A DNA stretch of 11,933 nucleotides from Candidatus Uhrbacteria bacterium. Its GTDB lineage: Bacteria; Patescibacteriota; Patescibacteriia; JACQRZ01. Positions within the stretch are counted from its first letter, which is position 1; every line of letters starts with the position of its first letter. The DNA is taken from the NCBI GenBank assembly GCA_016209345.1, contig JACQWH010000043.1, positions 1 to 11,933 of the forward strand, written 5' to 3'. A program made the position numbers and the translations under genes. A model generated the notes under the pieces. It was given only the letters and a program-made list of their open reading frames with translations. It made no database searches and had not been told where the DNA came from. This document shows, piece by piece, positions 6,169 to 11,933 of this stretch.

Positions 6169-6774
6169 TTATCTTTCAAGGATTGCCTTAAGAATAAAGT
6201 CGACCGCGACGTAACTGCCGAAAATCACCGCCAGCCCCAGGCCGGCCCAAATCATGGTATCCCATCCCTTTTTAATCTTGCTTTCTTCGCCAAACGCCGT
6301 CATCCACATAAACCCGCCGTAAATAAAAATAACGAGAGCGATGGTACCGATGATGCCGAAAAGTCCTTTGAGCACATTACCGACAAGGGCGGGTATTTGG
6401 CTTGTGGAGCTGAATTGCGTACCCAAAGGATTGCAGAGAGAGGTGCCGCCGGGCGTACATGGCGCCGAGGGTATTGCTGCTGCCGCCGCGCGATTCTTGC
6501 AGCAACATTTCGCCCCCCCATCATATCCGGCATCATTCCATTGGTGAAAATTCCTCCCTTGGGCGGCGCATTGCGTGCTACACTGTGCGCCGGTAGTTGG
6601 AGCAAAAAGCGGCAGCCCCTGACACGCCTCAGCATACACGACACCCGGGGTAAATAAAACAATTCCAAACTGAAAAAAGAACAGTGCGGAAAGTATAACC
6701 GTTGAAAAAATAGTTCGGCGTGTCCGCGTGGGTACTACCCCGCATTGCGTTTTGAAAGAATGCGTTTTTTTCAT
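6169..6774 (-). CDS. VirB2/TrbC-like pilin with cysteine-rich ectodomain, member G
   Basis: The product has 201 residues from the ATG at 6772-6774. That start is chosen because MKKT plus a basic stretch and a hydrophobic core (22-42) make a signal peptide cut after Val-Tyr-Ala (48), and because earlier ATGs (6819, 6906) overlap the PIN gene. The exported segment 49-128 holds eight Cys (51, 65, 69, 90, 91, 92, 106, 114), including a CCC triplet, a C-x3-C pair and a W-N-x-x-G-Y-x-G stretch between them. Helix 1 (about 132-154), the loop TAFGEESKIKKGW (159-171) and helix 2 (about 174-195) complete the pilin hairpin. It is clearly paralogous to H in both helices and cysteine pattern. The paired cysteines suggest a disulfide-stabilised head, so an extracytoplasmic oxidase would be expected elsewhere. 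No terminator follows, and the promoter of operon A-F begins right after its stop. Confidence 0.85.
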   Translation of the reverse strand: MKKTHSFKTQCGVVPTRTRRTIFSTVILSALFFFQFGIVLFTPGVVYAEACQGLPLFAPTTGAQCSTQCAAQGRNFHQWNDAGYDGGAKCCCKNRAAAAAIPSAPCTPGGTSLCNPLGTQFSSTSQIPALVGNVLKGLFGIIGTIALVIFIYGGFMWMTAFGEESKIKKGWDTMIWAGLGLAVIFGSYVAVDFILKAILER

Positions 6775-6808
6775 TTCACCAGTTCTTACTCGTAAAGGAA
6801 CACGCCTC

Positions 6809-7168
6809 TTAGAATCCATCACGAACGCTAAGGCCTGGGATTTTTTTAAACCCACGAAGGTCTTTTGATACCAATGGAAGATGATATTCAATGGCGGTAG
6901 CTGCAATTAAAAGATCGGGGAGTCGCGTCGAGCGGGTTCGACCAAGTTCACCTGCCCGCAACGCAATACTCTTATCAACGCTGAGGGTCGTCATGATACT
7001 CATAAGATCACCCAACGCCTGAATTGCATCATTTCCCAATCCCGGATATCTCATCGCCTCAGCAACTGTTATCGAAGATATATAAAACTCCGTTTCGGAC
7101 GGGACGGAAACAAGGATATTCTCTGAAAGATGAAGAAGGAGAATATTGGTATCGAGCAGTATTCGCAT
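6809..7168 (-). CDS. PIN-domain ribonuclease toxin, VapC type
   Basis: The product has 119 residues from the ATG at 7166-7168. That start is chosen because the PIN fold begins directly with MRILLDTN, and the ATG at 7195 would run back into the preceding gene. The four acidic positions of the PIN active site are all present: Asp6 in DTN, Glu37 in TVAE, Asp85 in LPD and Asp103 in SKD, with the usual LIAATA helix after Asp85. Such proteins cut RNA with Mg2+ or Mn2+, often tRNA or rRNA, and are held inactive by a cognate antitoxin. It lies 10 nt behind a small gene that is the obvious antitoxin candidate. The pair interrupts the paralogous pilin genes H and G on the same strand. The active site looks intact, so it is not an evident relic. 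Confidence 0.87.
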   Translation of the reverse strand: MRILLDTNILLLHLSENILVSVPSETEFYISSITVAEAMRYPGLGNDAIQALGDLMSIMTTLSVDKSIALRAGELGRTRSTRLPDLLIAATAIEYHLPLVSKDLRGFKKIPGLSVRDGF

Positions 7169-7170
7169 AT

Positions 7171-7192
7171 GCTTGCTGCTACGAGCCCCAAT
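7171..7192 (-). repeat. direct repeat copy 1 at the antitoxin/toxin junction
   Basis: On the plus strand this reads GC, three variable bases, CTGCTACGA, one extra G, then CCCCAAT. It matches 7454-7474 at about 18 of 22 positions. It covers the end of the antitoxin gene, whose stop lies inside it. Possible meanings are a duplication scar or a shared translational-coupling element. Confidence 0.4.
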
Positions 7193-7457
7193 CATCGCGA
7201 ATCTTTCGCTGCCATGTCAGGACATCTTTCTTGGAATATTTATGGGAAAGTATGCCGCCCGTACGCAGTAAAACATTCTTTGTTGCGGCTCTTTGGGCCG
7301 GAACAGAAAGAATGCGTGCTTTCAGACGATGAAGCGCTTCATCAATGTGCTCAATCTCGCGATACATTGATTGTGAAGTATATTGTTGTTGTGTTTGTGG
7401 TTCCATATGAGCATAAGAATAACATGATGCTTGTATATCCGTCAACGCGACTAGCAT
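7179..7457 (-). CDS. putative antitoxin partner of the PIN toxin
   Basis: A frame of up to 92 residues stands directly upstream of the PIN gene, and its stop is 10 nt before the toxin ATG. Start choices are the ATG at 7457 (4 nt after pilin H, with a GGGG patch about 11 nt upstream), 7406 (75 residues) or 7367 (62 residues). A possible internal promoter (7416-7445) would favour 7406. The protein is polar, with a Gln/Ser-rich beginning, a helical middle (IEHIDEALHRLKARIL) and a basic end (KYSKKDVLTWQRKIRDDW) of the kind that antitoxins use to wrap around a PIN toxin. I do not recognise an AbrB, RHH or Phd DNA-binding domain, so the call rests on gene order and size. An unrelated small protein is possible. 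Confidence 0.6.
   Translation of the reverse strand: MLVALTDIQASCYSYAHMEPQTQQQYTSQSMYREIEHIDEALHRLKARILSVPAQRAATKNVLLRTGGILSHKYSKKDVLTWQRKIRDDWGS
7416..7445 (-). promoter_or_regulatory. possible own promoter of the toxin-antitoxin pair
   Basis: On the minus strand there is TTGACG at 7440-7445, an 18-nt spacer, and an extended -10 TGT-TATTCT (hexamer 7416-7421). The expected start is near 7409, only a few bases before the ATG at 7406, so the antitoxin message could be almost leaderless. It lies within the longest antitoxin frame, so it may be a chance match. Confidence 0.3.
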
Positions 7458-7474
7458 TCTGCTACGACCCCAAT
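7454..7474 (-). repeat. direct repeat copy 2 at the pilin H/antitoxin junction
   Basis: This is the partner of 7171-7192. On the plus strand it reads GC, three variable bases, CTGCTACGA, CCCCAAT. It contains the stop codon of pilin H and the first possible ATG of the antitoxin. The two copies bracket the antitoxin gene. Confidence 0.4.
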
Positions 7475-8100
7475 ACCGCCTTCAGAAGAAGCTGCACCGC
7501 GACGTAACTGCCGAAAATGATAATCATCCCGAGCCCCGCCCACAACATGGTTTCCCATCCTTTCTTCACCTTGCTCTCATCCCCCATTGCCACCATCCAC
7601 TGCATGCCTCCGTAGAGAAATATGACCAATGCGATGGATCCGATAACACCAAGCACGGCGCGAATAACATTGCCGACAAGGATGGGAACATCCTGGGACG
7701 GCAATGGGTTTTCAAAGTCGACAACATTCGCATACCCAAACCTCCCGCTTGTCACCGGCGTAGCGGCACCCGGAGTCGCTGCCCGCGACCCGCTCGAGCT
7801 TGACCCGCTCGTCCACGTCCCTCCGGTACAACAACAATTACCCGATCCGCCTGCACCCGAATAACCACCCATGTTCCAGGAGGCACTCTGCCCAGCTCCA
7901 CCGGCAGAGCAATAGCTGCTGCATTGAGTGTCTGACGTTGCGGGGAAAACAACTCCGGAGCAACTTATTGCCGCAAGGGCAATAGGTGATGAAAACAATG
8001 AAAAAATCACGACAAGAACCCCCATGACTTTCCAAGTGGCGGTGTGAGATTTAGTTCTTCCCATATCTTTCTTGTTAATACGCTTCAAAACGGTCCACAT
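7462..8100 (-). CDS. VirB2/TrbC-like pilin with cysteine-rich ectodomain, member H
   Basis: The product has 212 residues from the ATG at 8100, with a weak AGGT about 9 nt upstream. The ATG at 8064 (200 residues) is also possible. The signal peptide ends after Ala-Leu-Ala (43). The exported part 44-138 has Cys at 47, 60, 64, 89, 90 and 91 with the same C-x3-C ... W-N-x-x-G-Y ... CCC order as member G, then a Gly/Ser/Ala/Thr-rich linker (92-120) like a flexible stalk. Helix 1 (about 142-164), the loop VAMGDESKVKKGW (170-182) and helix 2 (about 185-208) form the pilin hairpin. The last 70 residues align with G almost without gaps (for example FGSYVAV in both), so they are duplicates now separated by the toxin-antitoxin pair. 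It follows member I by 16 nt in the same direction, probably in one transcript. Confidence 0.86.
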   Translation of the reverse strand: MWTVLKRINKKDMGRTKSHTATWKVMGVLVVIFSLFSSPIALAAISCSGVVFPATSDTQCSSYCSAGGAGQSASWNMGGYSGAGGSGNCCCTGGTWTSGSSSSGSRAATPGAATPVTSGRFGYANVVDFENPLPSQDVPILVGNVIRAVLGVIGSIALVIFLYGGMQWMVAMGDESKVKKGWETMLWAGLGMIIIFGSYVAVQLLLKAVLGS

Positions 8101-8116
8101 TTCACGAACCTATTGA

Positions 8117-9388
8117 TTAAAATGTAAAGTTGTACCGCGGGTCGTAGGGCGTTTTACTCGGCGCGGATGGAAAGTTATGCTGCGTATTTGAATTACAGCT
8201 GACCACTGCCGGATAAAAATATCGGGCTTGAAGAATAGCTAACTCGCCTCCGGCAAGCGAAGCATCAACGCCATTGCCCGATAATGTAAGTATGGCGAGT
8301 TCTTTTTTGTCGGCGTCAGGAAATTTCTTCATCCGGCATCCTTTTCGCGTAGTTGCTTCGCCATATGTCATTTTATACAAATTACCCCTGGATTTCGTCG
8401 TGCCCACGGTCACGTATTCATATGCCGACGTAGCAATACAACACGTCCCATTTTCATTATCCTCAACACAGCGATCGTCCGGTTCATTCCCATGCCACGT
8501 TGTTCTGACGCCTATAGGATCGCATCTTCCAGAAATACATTCATTGTGCGAATTACAATTCCCGCCATTTGCTATCCTACCCCTGGACGGAGTAAGAACA
8601 ATTTTGTCTTTGCATTTTTCATCAGGAATATTTTTCCAATAGAATGGACCCGACACCCCTGCCGCGCGAGTTGCAGAAGATACCTCATATTCTTTTTCCC
8701 CACAGACAGTATCGTCAGAAGCATTCGGACAGAAAACAATTTCAAACACCGGATCTTTTATTTTGCATGCCTCCAAAGTCGTCTGCTCAAACTCTCCTCG
8801 ACTCTTTCGTCCGGTCGATCCGCTTATATCTGTATTATAACAGCATATACCCTCTGACTTTGCTGTTATTGTCGGTGGTGGTGGCACGTACCCGCGGGCA
8901 AGCTTTGCGCTATCGATGCACACGGTGTTGTCCTTTGTCGCAATCTCCACCCACGATGCGCGACCGAAGAGATTCGCCGCCGTAAATCCCGTTCCCGGAG
9001 AGACCAAAAACAAAATGAGGGTGTTGATAATCACCCAACTTCCAAGCACGATTAAAATGCCGATTGTTGCATTGATAAAAGTGTCCCACCCCGCCTTGAC
9101 TCGCGATTCTTCCCCTGCCGCTGTCAGCCACTGGAATCCGCCCCAGATAAACATGACCAGCGCCAATGTCCCCGTAATCCCCCAAATAAGCTTCATGATG
9201 TTTGAGGCAAGAAGGATAAAGGCGCCCAGCCCGTATGTCTGCCCTTTCTCCCAATCACACTGAGGAACAATGCTTGCGGGTATCTGCGCATTGGCGCTTT
9301 CGGGAAAGAAAAACCCTATGGCAACTACCGCCGCCACGCCAAGAAGCGTCAGAAAAAAAACGGTGCGATATGGTTCTGCTCGTGACAT
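8117..9388 (-). CDS. VirB2-like pilin fused to a large cysteine-rich extracellular domain, member I (tip adhesin candidate)
   Basis: The product has 423 residues, about three times the usual pilin length. The signal peptide is cut after Ala-Asn-Ala (34). Helix 1 (about 57-82), the loop TAAGEESRVKAGW (89-101) and helix 2 (about 104-129) form the same hairpin as in A-H. Residues 131-423 follow helix 2 and should lie outside the cell. This tail has 15 Cys, a Pro-Pro-Pro-Pro hinge (169-172), two copies of a CC ... KSRG ... C-[KR]-[IM]-K unit (182-211 and 316-354), and between them a C-x5-C-x4-C motif (278-289, with ECISGRC) of the small disulfide-knot type seen in many secreted adhesive proteins. 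It may cap or decorate the filament and bind a surface, which is an inference. It leads the I-H gene group, and no Shine-Dalgarno is seen before the ATG at 9386-9388. Confidence 0.82.
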   Translation of the reverse strand: MSRAEPYRTVFFLTLLGVAAVVAIGFFFPESANAQIPASIVPQCDWEKGQTYGLGAFILLASNIMKLIWGITGTLALVMFIWGGFQWLTAAGEESRVKAGWDTFINATIGILIVLGSWVIINTLILFLVSPGTGFTAANLFGRASWVEIATKDNTVCIDSAKLARGYVPPPPTITAKSEGICCYNTDISGSTGRKSRGEFEQTTLEACKIKDPVFEIVFCPNASDDTVCGEKEYEVSSATRAAGVSGPFYWKNIPDEKCKDKIVLTPSRGRIANGGNCNSHNECISGRCDPIGVRTTWHGNEPDDRCVEDNENGTCCIATSAYEYVTVGTTKSRGNLYKMTYGEATTRKGCRMKKFPDADKKELAILTLSGNGVDASLAGGELAILQARYFYPAVVSCNSNTQHNFPSAPSKTPYDPRYNFTF

Positions 9389-9400
9389 ATTTTTTTCAAA

Positions 9401-9406
9401 ATTGTA
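9401..9406 (-). promoter_or_regulatory. possible -10 element before pilin I
   Basis: TACAAT on the minus strand lies 12 nt before the ATG of member I and would start a very short leader. No good -35 is found at 16-18 nt (only TTAGGG), so the site is uncertain. It is the only candidate in the 58-nt gap. Confidence 0.28.
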
Positions 9407-9421
9407 TCCGCTATAAGCTAG

Positions 9422-9442
9422 TCCCTAATCCCTCGTCCCTAA
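9422..9442. repeat. three tandem heptamers TCCCTAA / TCCCTCG / TCCCTAA
   Basis: Three 7-bp units stand head to tail on the plus strand (TTAGGGA-type on the minus strand), the middle one differing at two bases. They fill most of the gap between the solute-binding lipoprotein gene and pilin I. The function is unknown. Possibilities are a dispersed intergenic heptamer repeat or a regulator site. Confidence 0.6.
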
Positions 9443-9446
9443 AACA

Positions 9447-10916
9447 CTACCATCCGTTTTGTATGACTTGCCGCGCTTTTTCCATCGCTGTTGTCAGCCG
9501 CGCGCGCTCCTCGTCGACCGATGCGCCTTTTGCGGATAATGCATCGGTAATCATGTCTTGGAATGCCTGCTCCATGGACGCGGGATTCTTCCCATGGTAC
9601 CAGCTCCGCGCAAACAAGAGCTGGGATGCAAACGGCTCAAGCTCCGCATCCTGCTTTTGTCCTTCAATGAGCGCCTTGAGTGCCGTAGGACGCTTCGCCG
9701 CGCTCAAGTACCGTTTTAAATTTTCCGGCTGTGTTGAAAAACGCAAGAAATCCCACGCGTAGTCGCTGTTTCGGGACTTCTTTGATACGCCGTAGACCCA
9801 ATAGTTTGCCGCCACTGCCGGCCGCAGGGGGTTTATTTGCGGAATGGGAACAATGCCAACCTTTAGCTGCGGGGCTCGTGCCTGGAGTTGTTGCGCGTGG
9901 TACGAATAGCCAAAGAACATCGCCGTCCTTCCTTGGGCAAACGCCTCCAAGCTGTCGGGCATATCTTCGCTCCATGTGTAGACCTGTTTGACCGGAGAGG
10001 CAAAATCCGTATAGAAGCGCAGCGCGTCAACGCCCGGATTGATGGGCAGCGGGCGCGGCTCGTTTTTGTCGTAATCAAAGTTGACACCGTCCGGTCCATT
10101 CATTTGCGCGCCGTTCTGCATCATAAGCGTTGCCACAATATCGGCGGAGCGCTGAATGTTTTTTGCCGCGCCGAACGCCGCGCCCGACTGAACAAGCTGT
10201 GTTGTGTTCGGATCAATAACGGTCAGACGGTTGCTTTGCACCTGGGATACAAAATCCTGAAACAATGCTTTTTTCTGCGGCCCTTCCGGATCGTCGTCGC
10301 TCACCGCCCAATACTTCGGCGGACCGATAATCACGCCGGTGTTGCGCAGCAATGTTTTGTTATAGAAAAGCGCGAGTGTATCGACAGAAAACGGCAGCGC
10401 AAAAATCGCCTCACCGCCCTGAACAGGACGCAGAACATCCTCGCCGACCGTATCCAAAAACGCGGTGCGCACATCACGAGGAGTATACCCGGGAACCTCC
10501 CGTATTTCGGACTCCGTCACTTTTTTAATCTGCCCCTTTGTCACCTGGAATCCGATGCGCATGACCGGCGGCATGGGAAGTAATTTGTTGCCATACCGGT
10601 CTACCCATGTATTTGGAAGCGAAATAATATCCGGCCCCCTATCCTCGGCAAGCGCTTGGAGAATTTCATTTTCGTATTCTTCCAGCCGAAACTTACGATA
10701 GGAAACGGAAACGTTTGGGTGCTGGGCTCGATATGCACCGATGAGTGAATCAAATGATCCCTCCTCGTCGAATACGCCCCATAGTGTTAGTTCGATTGGG
10801 CGCGTTGCTTCCTGTGTCGCCGCTTTCGGTTGAAAAAACGTGCAGGAAAATCCCGTTGTTGAAAAAAATATCGCCAGGAGGATGGAAATAAGAAATCCTT
10901 TGTGCCGTATATGCAT
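9447..10916 (-). CDS. extracellular solute-binding lipoprotein (ABC sugar-binding family 1 type)
   Basis: The product has 489 residues. A signal peptide with hydrophobic core 8-22 ends in a lipobox-like Gly-Phe-Ser-Cys (Cys25), so the protein is likely lipid-anchored on the outer face. The mature part starts with the ELTLWGVFDEEG strand (42-53), then AYRAQHPNVSVSYR and GPDIISLPNTW, all typical of cluster-B/family-1 binding proteins for sugars or glycerol-3-phosphate. Later a DSLEAFAQGRTAMFFGYSY segment and a WDFLRFST helix fit the C-terminal lobe. Usual length is about 420-460, so it is slightly long. No permease or ATPase gene is in the window, so it is an orphan here and may use a distant transporter or act as a surface receptor for the pilus locus. 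It starts 17 nt after the protease gene, probably in the same transcript. No Shine-Dalgarno is visible. Confidence 0.86.
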   Translation of the reverse strand: MHIRHKGFLISILLAIFFSTTGFSCTFFQPKAATQEATRPIELTLWGVFDEEGSFDSLIGAYRAQHPNVSVSYRKFRLEEYENEILQALAEDRGPDIISLPNTWVDRYGNKLLPMPPVMRIGFQVTKGQIKKVTESEIREVPGYTPRDVRTAFLDTVGEDVLRPVQGGEAIFALPFSVDTLALFYNKTLLRNTGVIIGPPKYWAVSDDDPEGPQKKALFQDFVSQVQSNRLTVIDPNTTQLVQSGAAFGAAKNIQRSADIVATLMMQNGAQMNGPDGVNFDYDKNEPRPLPINPGVDALRFYTDFASPVKQVYTWSEDMPDSLEAFAQGRTAMFFGYSYHAQQLQARAPQLKVGIVPIPQINPLRPAVAANYWVYGVSKKSRNSDYAWDFLRFSTQPENLKRYLSAAKRPTALKALIEGQKQDAELEPFASQLLFARSWYHGKNPASMEQAFQDMITDALSAKGASVDEERARLTTAMEKARQVIQNGW

Positions 10917-10933
10917 ACTGTCTAATTGAGTTC

Positions 10934-11749
10934 TTAAGAAAAAAGATGTCCTGCCTGGATTCCTATAAGCGTCCCGATCGTCAAGAAGGGAAGCGCGGGA
11001 AGGGGCCGTCTGGCAACGGTAAGAAGAAGATGATTTATGAACATGCCGGCCAGTGCGCCGACCACGCCATACAGCGCTGCCGTCATGCTTGTGCGCGCAA
11101 CGGCTGAAAGCGCAATGAGCGGCAATACAATATCTCCTCCGCCTACAATAAGGAATCCTGATCCCGGCACAACCGAGGCAACGTTCGCGCCAAAACCCCT
11201 TATGCGCTCCGGAACAAACAGCGCAAAACTTGCCTGATGACGAATCATCTCATGTGCAAGCATCACCATGTGTTTCGTCACGAACACCGCCCCTATATCA
11301 TACACCGAAAGAATGATAAGCAGCAAGGCGGCCGTGTGCTCTGAAAACTGTAATCCGAACACAGGAGCGATCCCCGCCGCTACCAAAACGATAATAAGAT
11401 CGTGCATCCACACGCTGGAAACAAGAAAAAATCCAAACAAGAAAATGAGCGCTATCGCGACGCTAAACCCAAGCGGAAATACCAGCTCAAAAAGCTGAAC
11501 CAGCCCGAAGCAGAGAAGAAGAGCAAAGACGACCCTGTACACGGCGCCGCTTTTTGTGATATGCGACAGCAGAAGAAGAAACGCTGTCGCGGCAAAAAAA
11601 AGTACGAGAAAAAGCGTCAACGAAAGTTGCGTGTCCTGCAGCGTGCGGACCGCTCCTATACCACCACCCGTTTGAGAAACCACAAAAAGGCCCAGCAGAT
11701 ATGCGCACGCAAAAGGGAATGCCGTGAAGAAAAAAAGGTTTGGCTTCAT
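10934..11749 (-). CDS. presenilin/signal-peptide-peptidase-like intramembrane aspartyl protease (PSH type)
   Basis: The product has 271 residues with about nine hydrophobic helices, the size of archaeal presenilin homologues. All three family hallmarks are visible: SVYD with Asp151 in the sixth helix, VGGGD (GxGD) with Asp206 in the seventh, and PAL at 251-253 near the end. VYDIGAVFVTKHM after the first motif also matches the archaeal PSH pattern (YD ... V-x-x-T-x-H-M). Such enzymes cut substrates inside the membrane, for example leftover signal peptides or single-helix proteins. Its ATG at 11747-11749 overlaps the stop of the upstream small ORF (ATGA), and its stop is 17 nt before the lipoprotein gene. 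Lying on the same strand upstream of the pilin set, it could trim pilin leaders or degrade unassembled subunits, which is an inference from position only. Confidence 0.87.
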   Translation of the reverse strand: MKPNLFFFTAFPFACAYLLGLFVVSQTGGGIGAVRTLQDTQLSLTLFLVLFFAATAFLLLLSHITKSGAVYRVVFALLLCFGLVQLFELVFPLGFSVAIALIFLFGFFLVSSVWMHDLIIVLVAAGIAPVFGLQFSEHTAALLLIILSVYDIGAVFVTKHMVMLAHEMIRHQASFALFVPERIRGFGANVASVVPGSGFLIVGGGDIVLPLIALSAVARTSMTAALYGVVGALAGMFINHLLLTVARRPLPALPFLTIGTLIGIQAGHLFS

Positions 11750-11877
11750 TTCTCAGTTTGAGAGTGATGAAAAATATCACGTGTGTGTTTCTTCCGGCTC
11801 ATTTCCAGCCAATTTCGCCCCAAAAATGCGCTGAACTCGTCGGAATACAGCAAGTATTCCTTCTCATTCATCATCAT
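11746..11877 (-). CDS. small ORF coupled to the intramembrane protease gene
   Basis: A frame of 43 codons starts with three consecutive ATG (11869-11877) and ends in TGA (11746-11748), which overlaps the protease start as ATGA, a typical sign of translational coupling. The product is charged (Glu/Lys/Arg/His-rich) with a central aromatic stretch YLLYSDEFSAFLGRNWLEM and no membrane helix. The frame stays open upstream for 12 more codons to a TAG at 11914-11916, beyond which five further codons (ESGEK) reach the window edge. It may therefore be a true small gene, or the tail of a longer gene broken by that TAG. I recognise no family. No Shine-Dalgarno is seen before the first ATG. The rest of the sequence to 11933 shows nothing else. 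Confidence 0.42.
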   Translation of the reverse strand: MMMNEKEYLLYSDEFSAFLGRNWLEMSRKKHTRDIFHHSQTEK

Positions 11878-11933
11878 TTTTGGAACAAAATTGTCATGGA
11901 ACTGACCGGGAAGCTATTTTTCACCACTCTCAA

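Noticed and set aside
8117..8131. C-terminal Phe of member I as an outer-membrane barrel signal
   Set aside because: The protein has a pilin hairpin and a Cys-rich tail and lacks barrel strands. The terminal Phe is probably coincidence.
3546..9388. Type IV pilin (prepilin) interpretation of the small membrane proteins
   Set aside because: No prepilin motif (Gly followed by Phe-Thr-Leu-Ile-Glu) is seen. The proteins have cleavable Sec-type leaders and two helices, not one N-terminal helix.
9888..10583. 231-codon plus-strand frame opposite the solute-binding protein gene
   Set aside because: Antisense shadow of a well-recognised gene, with an Arg-rich translation.
1..11933. CRISPR array, tRNA or rRNA
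   Set aside because: No regularly spaced repeats and no cloverleaf or rRNA-like stretch were noticed on either strand.

Overview
The window looks like a compact bacterial genome of intermediate G+C, most probably a member of the Candidate Phyla Radiation (Patescibacteria, Parcubacteria-like). This assignment is inferred. It rests on a long run of small two-helix proteins of the VirB2/TrbC type (the kind Pfam calls T4SS_pilin, frequent in these genomes), a presenilin-type protease of the PSH kind, an orphan solute-binding lipoprotein, very short intergenic gaps, few Shine-Dalgarno sequences, and no TGA among the 16 confident stop codons. No rRNA, tRNA or CRISPR array was seen.

Left part (1-3543). 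A possible 3' end of a plus-strand gene (to 88) runs into the end of ruvA, which lies on the minus strand. ruvA and a plus-strand gene for a membrane-anchored protein with a histone-H1-like lysine tail diverge from a shared intergenic region with good sigma-70-type promoters on both strands. A Rho-independent terminator follows that protein. Next is a 602-residue polytopic GT-C/STT3-like glycosyltransferase, which converges with the pilin operon with only 2 nt between the stop codons.

Pilin operon (3546-6038, minus). Six small genes, here called A to F in transcription order, are packed with 3-15 nt gaps. A near-consensus promoter (TTGACA, 18 nt, TATACT) and the clearest Shine-Dalgarno sequence of the window precede gene A. 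Each product has two transmembrane helices joined by a short charged loop of the form G-[ED]-E-x-[KR]. Five of the six have a signal peptide.

Upstream minus-strand genes (6169-11877). Three further members of the same pilin family lie here. G and H are paralogues with a cysteine-rich ectodomain. I carries a cysteine-rich extension of about 290 residues. A PIN-domain (VapC-type) toxin and a putative antitoxin sit between H and G. Upstream are an extracellular solute-binding lipoprotein, a GxGD intramembrane aspartyl protease with intact YD, GxGD and PAL motifs, and a small ORF coupled to the protease by an ATGA overlap.

Taken together, about 8.3 kb of minus strand reads as a cell-surface appendage locus. 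It has nine VirB2-like pilins, two of them with cysteine-rich heads and one with an adhesin-like domain, plus possible accessory functions (intramembrane proteolysis, ligand binding, glycosylation). No VirB4, VirB6, VirD4 or other secretion ATPase is inside the window, so whether this is a DNA-transfer machine, an attachment pilus or something else cannot be settled here.
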